This document shows, one piece after another, positions 59,890 to 64,000 of a DNA stretch of 64,000 bases (its first letter is position 1; the number at the start of each line of letters is the position of its first letter). Source of the stretch: Mangifera indica (taxonomy: Eukaryota; Streptophyta; Magnoliopsida; Sapindales; Anacardiaceae); NCBI RefSeq assembly GCF_011075055.1, contig NC_058150.1, forward strand, positions 1,364,001 to 1,428,000, given 5' to 3'. The position numbers were made by a program, and so were the translations under genes. The notes under the pieces are model-generated. The model had not been told where the DNA came from and did not search any database. It saw only the letters and a list, made by a program, of their open reading frames with translations.

Positions 59890-60938
59890 TTTTGTAGAAG
59901 AGAGAAGTAGCTGGAGCAGAGAGGAGAGAATTATGAATGTTCAACGGAGTGGGGTTTCAGTTTATTTAAAGGGATCAGTTACATGTAAAATAACATTTTC
60001 ATTCCCAGAGTTTGGAGATTGTATTTTTAGTTTAATTATTAAACCTGAAAAGGTTCGGACAAAGGGTTTTTAAGATTTTAATACGGATGATAATGATATT
60101 TTTAGGTCTTGTTGGATCGAAGTGTCATTTTTTTTTTCAAATCGGAGGAACAGAAAAGGGAGCAGTAGGCAATAAAGGAAGTAGTTTCAGAGCATTAAAA
60201 GCCAGAAACAGAATTCAACACTATGTCGTGATAGCCCAACAGTCCCATTAATTTTCGGAATTTAATCCTAAAATCTAATTTAATCTTCTCTCTTAAGAAA
60301 AAATAATTATAGGTTATAAATAAAAATTGATATTTTTTACTTTGTTAGCTGAGGATGACAAATTTGTTAGGGAAAAAAACAAAACCCCTAAATCTAAACA
60401 AATTTTATCTAATCTATTTTACATGTTATTGTTTATTTTTATTTACACGGGAGTAAAAAAAGATTTTAATTAAATTTATTTTGATTTAAAATAAATTTAA
60501 TTTAAACGAGTTCAATTAAGATATTTTTTTTATCTATTAAACTTTAATTTGTATTTGAATTTAAACTTAAAAGTTACTAAATTTATCAAATTTGTGAGTT
60601 AAAAAATACTTAATTGGTTAATACGTATTAAAATAAAGTGATTTTGATTAATTTTAAATTTGTTATAATTTATAATAGAATTTAATTCGAATTTTATTTT
60701 ATTTTAACTGAATTTAAACCCAGTTTTTTCAAACTCAGGCCAAAATGAACTTGCTTAATGAGGCAAGACTTTTTTCAAATCAAATTGAATTTAAGAAGTT
60801 TGATTTGATGTGAATTTGGCTCTACATGAGATAAGTCGGCCAACCTTGCCCAGTCATGGGCCAAGTGGAGGCTAGTTCACCAACAAGCCGTGTTATCTCA
60901 TGACTCATGTTCGGTCAGCGTCCTGTATTCAATTTTTA
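59890..60938. other. Promoter of ASPG1-like gene and intergenic DNA
   Basis: On the minus strand CTTTAAATAAACT near 59960-59972 is a possible TATA box about 75-80 bp before the ATG. The stretch 60460-60830 is an AT-rich member of the dispersed TTTGAATTTAA repeat. No other gene. Confidence 0.4.
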
Positions 60939-61607
60939 TCTTTATTTGGCTAAAAGAGTAGTTCCAACCTCTAGTACAGTGAAAACTAAAGTCTTACTCT
61001 TTGCTTTTACTCTTAATTTTAATTAAGAATTTTAACTTTATAGCTAAACTTTTATCTTTTTTTTTTCTTTTTAATTTTAAAAATTTAATATTTACTTTAT
61101 TCAAAATTTAAAAAGTAACAATTTTTTCTCTAAGATTTTCTTTCTTTTTCTCCAATAACCGATTTCTTCTCAATCATCAACCAATTTTTCCTCTTTTTTC
61201 TTTGTCAACACTTTTCCTTCTTCCCTTTCTTCGTTAGACTTCATCTCTATCTCGACAAATATGAAGAAAAGAAGGAGGAGCGTCAACAGAGAAAAAAGAG
61301 AGAAGGTTGACCGACGATCGAAAATAAATTGATCACTAAAGAGAAAGAGAGAAAACTTTAAAAGAAAATTTATCATTTTTCAAACTTTGAAGAAAATTTT
61401 GGGAGGTGTATGTGAGATTTTAAAATTGAGGGAAAAAATGTGATGAAATTGTAGTTTGTTAAATAATAATTTTACTTTTAATCTTAACTGAGATTTTTAA
61501 CAAAATTTAATTCATAGATAAATGTTTAGGTTTTTGAAAGTTAGTGAATAAAACTTTAGGATTTCACCATCTTTTAGGTGGGAACAAGTCTTTTGACCTT
61601 TTTATTT
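60939..61607. mobile_element. Long-TIR fold-back element, MULE-MITE type
   Basis: The 651-bp element 60948-61598 has left end GGCTAAAAGAGTAGTTCCAA and right end, reverse-complemented, GGTCAAAAGACTTGTTCCCA; similarity continues inward. The centre (61170-61380) is palindromic, Arg/Lys-codon-like purine/pyrimidine sequence, so the open frames there are hairpin artefacts. Nine-base flanks TCTTTATTT and TTTTTATTT differ once. Nine-base duplications suggest Mutator-type mobilisation. Confidence 0.68.
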
Positions 61608-62863
61608 TAATAAGTTAGTCAAAGTTTCTCTAGCTAAGTTTTTCCTTTTTGTTTTTCTTTTTTTCTTAAATAATTTTTACTTTAGATCGATTTAGGCTTA
61701 ATCTAATTTAGGTTATGATTGGATAATGGACGAGCTCAATTTAATGAAAAGATTGGAAGAGTATAATATTGAAACATTCACCAAATGTGGAATGCGTTAG
61801 AAAATCTTTTAAGTGACAATTTTTATCAAGAATTAAATATGAGTGGATTCGAATACCCTATTAAAAAATAAGAACCCAAAACGAGAACCAGAACCAAACA
61901 AAGTAAATTACTGGTTTGGATTTGATTCTTATCCATATTTTCCATTTGTTTTTTTTTTTTCACAAAACAAGATATTCCACAGAGACTGACCAAAAACTGA
62001 ACCATTTAATTATTTGAGGTCTCTATGGCAATGTCTGCTTGGCATGCATAACAATCCAACAAATGCTTGACTGTGCTATTTTGTTTGTTTAAGTTAAAAT
62101 TTTGAATGCAGCGCAAGATTAAAAAAGCATACCCATTTGAAATATTTCTTGTGAAGTTTCATATAGCTCCACTACAATCTTCTTAATTTGGCATCTAAAT
62201 TTCCAGTAATGTCATTCAATATCTGGAATGGTAGAGACCAAGAAAGGAAAAAATGAAAAAATAATGACCATGAAGAAAGTAAGGAGAAACGCTAGAAGAA
62301 AAATGAAATGATACTTAATAGAGATCTAACTCATCAAGCTAATCTTAAAAGCATATTGTCCAGATAGACAGTTTGGATTGATTGACGGATGGGTTGTGAT
62401 TTTTAAGAGTATAGAATCAGAACCGAAATAGATATTGATAGGTTCCACTATATCTAAAACCAAAATTAACCCGTTATAAGTTAGTTTTGAACAAACAGTT
62501 TTAATTCAAGACAAGTGATTTCTTTGTCTTGTTTGAAACTTTATTAGAAGTCAATCCAACTTCAACCAAAACTTAGAGAGAAAGCCGTGGAGAACGAAAT
62601 ACTAATGGAGATTTATTTTAACTGATTTAATTTTGGAATTAACTTTTTTTTGTTTTAGGGGTAGAAAATGAAAAGATAGTATACAATTAATATTTTTTAT
62701 ATATATTTATGATTATTATGAGCAATGACATATTATGTGATTTACGTGGCGTTTCTTAAAATTTTAAGTGTTCAGATATAAGGTATGGAAGTCAACTTTT
62801 TATAGAAGTGATATTTTATTTGAAAATATGACTTAATTATTTAGAATTGAGCCAAAAAAGGGC
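61608..62863. other. Intergenic, nothing recognised
   Basis: AT-rich, with no gene, RNA or clear repeat boundary seen. Confidence 0.45.
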
Positions 62864-63728
62864 AAAAAATAAGGGCAAAGGACCATTTCCCACCCAAGTT
62901 TAAGCTAGATTTCAAAAACATACCAATGATAATTAAAAAACTCAAATATATACTCATAAGTAAACTTCTATTAAAATGAATGATAAAATCATCATTTTTT
63001 CTCAAATTTTAAAAATTTATAATATTCCTTTTAATTTAGAAAACTAATATTTTCTCTTTAAAATTAAGTTTTGAAAGGTAACAATTTCTCGCCTTTCAAA
63101 TTTCTTGGCAAATGACTATCACTCTCTCCCCTCTTGACGATGGCTCTTTGTCCTATGCCTCTTCTTTGTTTGAAGCCCTCTTCCTTTGATTAGATTTTCT
63201 TTTGATTATTTGAATTCAAACGAAACCCTTCATCATTATATAGATGACAACGAAGTGTCCAAACCAGGGATTCGTCATCTAAGGCGTCTATCCTTGGTCT
63301 AGACACGTTATCATTGTCTAGACAATGATAATTCATTTGGATTCAAATTCTTTGAATCCATATGAAATCATGTAAAAGGGAGAGAGATTCAAATGGAGAG
63401 AAGACGCTGGAGATAGAACTATCGTCTGGAGGGGGAGAGTGGTCGTTGTTCACCAGAAAATCATCAAGAAATTTGAAAGAGATAAAATGTCATTTTTTAA
63501 AACTTAATCTTAAAGGAAAATATATTAGTTTTCTAAACTAAGAAAAAAAAAATTATTATAATTTTTTAAAGTTTATAGGTAAAATAAAGATTTTATTCTT
63601 TTATCTAATAAAAAAATTTAACAGGGGTTAGTCCATACGTGAATATTTGAATTTTTTAACAACCATAAGTATGCTTTGGAGCATAAACTAAAACTTGGGT
63701 TGAAAATAGTGCTTTGCCCTAAAAATAA
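62864..63728. mobile_element. Long-TIR fold-back element, MULE-MITE type
   Basis: The 847-bp element 62873-63719 has ends GGGCAAAGGACCATTTCCCA and, reverse-complemented, GGGCAAAGCACTATTTTCAA. Similarity extends through CCCAAGTTT and further inward for hundreds of bases. Flanking 9-mers are AAAAAATAA and TAAAAATAA. The centre (63240-63340) holds a smaller palindrome around GTCTAGACAATGATAATTC. No transposase frame. Confidence 0.7.
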
Positions 63729-64000
63729 ATATCGATTAGACCGATAAAGTGCAATTGCGTATGTTAAACCTTTTTGTTGGGCCTAAAATTCACCCGTTTG
63801 AATTTATGGGAAGCTTATTGAATAAGCCCAACTTGAAGCACCATCTGTATTTCTCTTCAATATCTTTTCATAAATATGCAACATATTTATTATTCCAGTT
63901 TAATAATATATTTCTGCCTTAAATTTTTCTAAAGACCTAAGGAAACGGTTTTAAAATTTAGATCAGATAAGGTAACAATTCGGTTTAACTGTAATATGTT
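63729..64000. other. Window end, nothing recognised
   Basis: No gene or repeat boundary supported before the window ends. Confidence 0.4.

Noticed and set aside
61170..61376. 68-residue minus-strand ORF rich in charged residues
   Set aside because: Lies in the palindromic centre of a fold-back element; the composition is an artefact of the hairpin.
1..64000. CRISPR arrays, rRNA or tRNA genes, viral genes
   Set aside because: None seen. Short repeats are minisatellites or MITEs, and no cloverleaf or rRNA signature was noticed by eye; a tRNAscan run would be decisive for tRNAs.

Overview
The window is nuclear DNA of a dicot flowering plant. The evidence is multi-exon genes with AT-rich GT-AG introns, plant-only families (vacuolar ALMT channel, ASPG1-type and APCB1-type aspartic proteases, P-class PPR protein, XYPPX glycine-rich protein, AP2/ERF remnant), very AT-rich intergenic DNA and many short non-autonomous DNA transposons. 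The species cannot be fixed from the sequence alone. All splice sites below were placed by eye from reading frame and GT/AG (once GC/AG) boundaries. Similarity statements rest on remembered family features, not on a search.

Layout. 0-7 kb: a small RING-H2 gene (-), then two tandem copies of a glycine/tyrosine/proline-rich protein gene (-), each inside a roughly 2.2-kb duplicated segment. The 3' remnant of an AP2/ERF gene lies between them. 8.3-12.7 kb: a six-exon ALMT9/ALMT4-like malate channel (+) with a hAT-type element in its last intron. 14-20.7 kb: the PP2A scaffold subunit A (+, 12 coding exons). 22.4-26.9 kb: an APCB1-like membrane-anchored aspartyl protease (-, 9 exons). 27-31.8 kb: repeats and one copy of an unrecognised small-ORF family. 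31.9-33.4 kb: an intronless P-class PPR gene (-). 34.2-42.8 kb: the Golgi golgin CASP (+, 19 exons, one GC-AG intron). 44.3-46.4 kb: an organellar peptidyl-tRNA hydrolase (+, 8 exons). 46.7-54 kb: a second tandem duplication (about 2.6-2.8 kb units) carrying two more copies and one fragment of the small-ORF family, with minisatellites and mobile-element insertions between and inside the units. 54-58.4 kb: AT-rich and gene-empty. 58.5-59.9 kb: an intronless ASPG1-like aspartic protease (-). 60-64 kb: two long fold-back elements with 9-bp target duplications, and no gene.

The genes are not functionally linked in any operon-like way. They are ordinary, independently transcribed plant genes. Most look intact: RING-H2, both GRP copies, ALMT, PP2A-A, APCB1, PPR, CASP, PTH and ASPG1. 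The AP2/ERF remnant is broken, and the small-ORF family is at least partly broken.

The least explained item is the small-ORF family: three copies and a fragment at about 28.6, 46.8, 48.5 and 52.9 kb. The copies share a protein core (H-K-C-S-[IL]-L-K-A-K-N) and a promoter block with a TATA-like box 112-140 bp before the ATG. I do not recognise the family, and its real reading frame at the C-terminus is uncertain.
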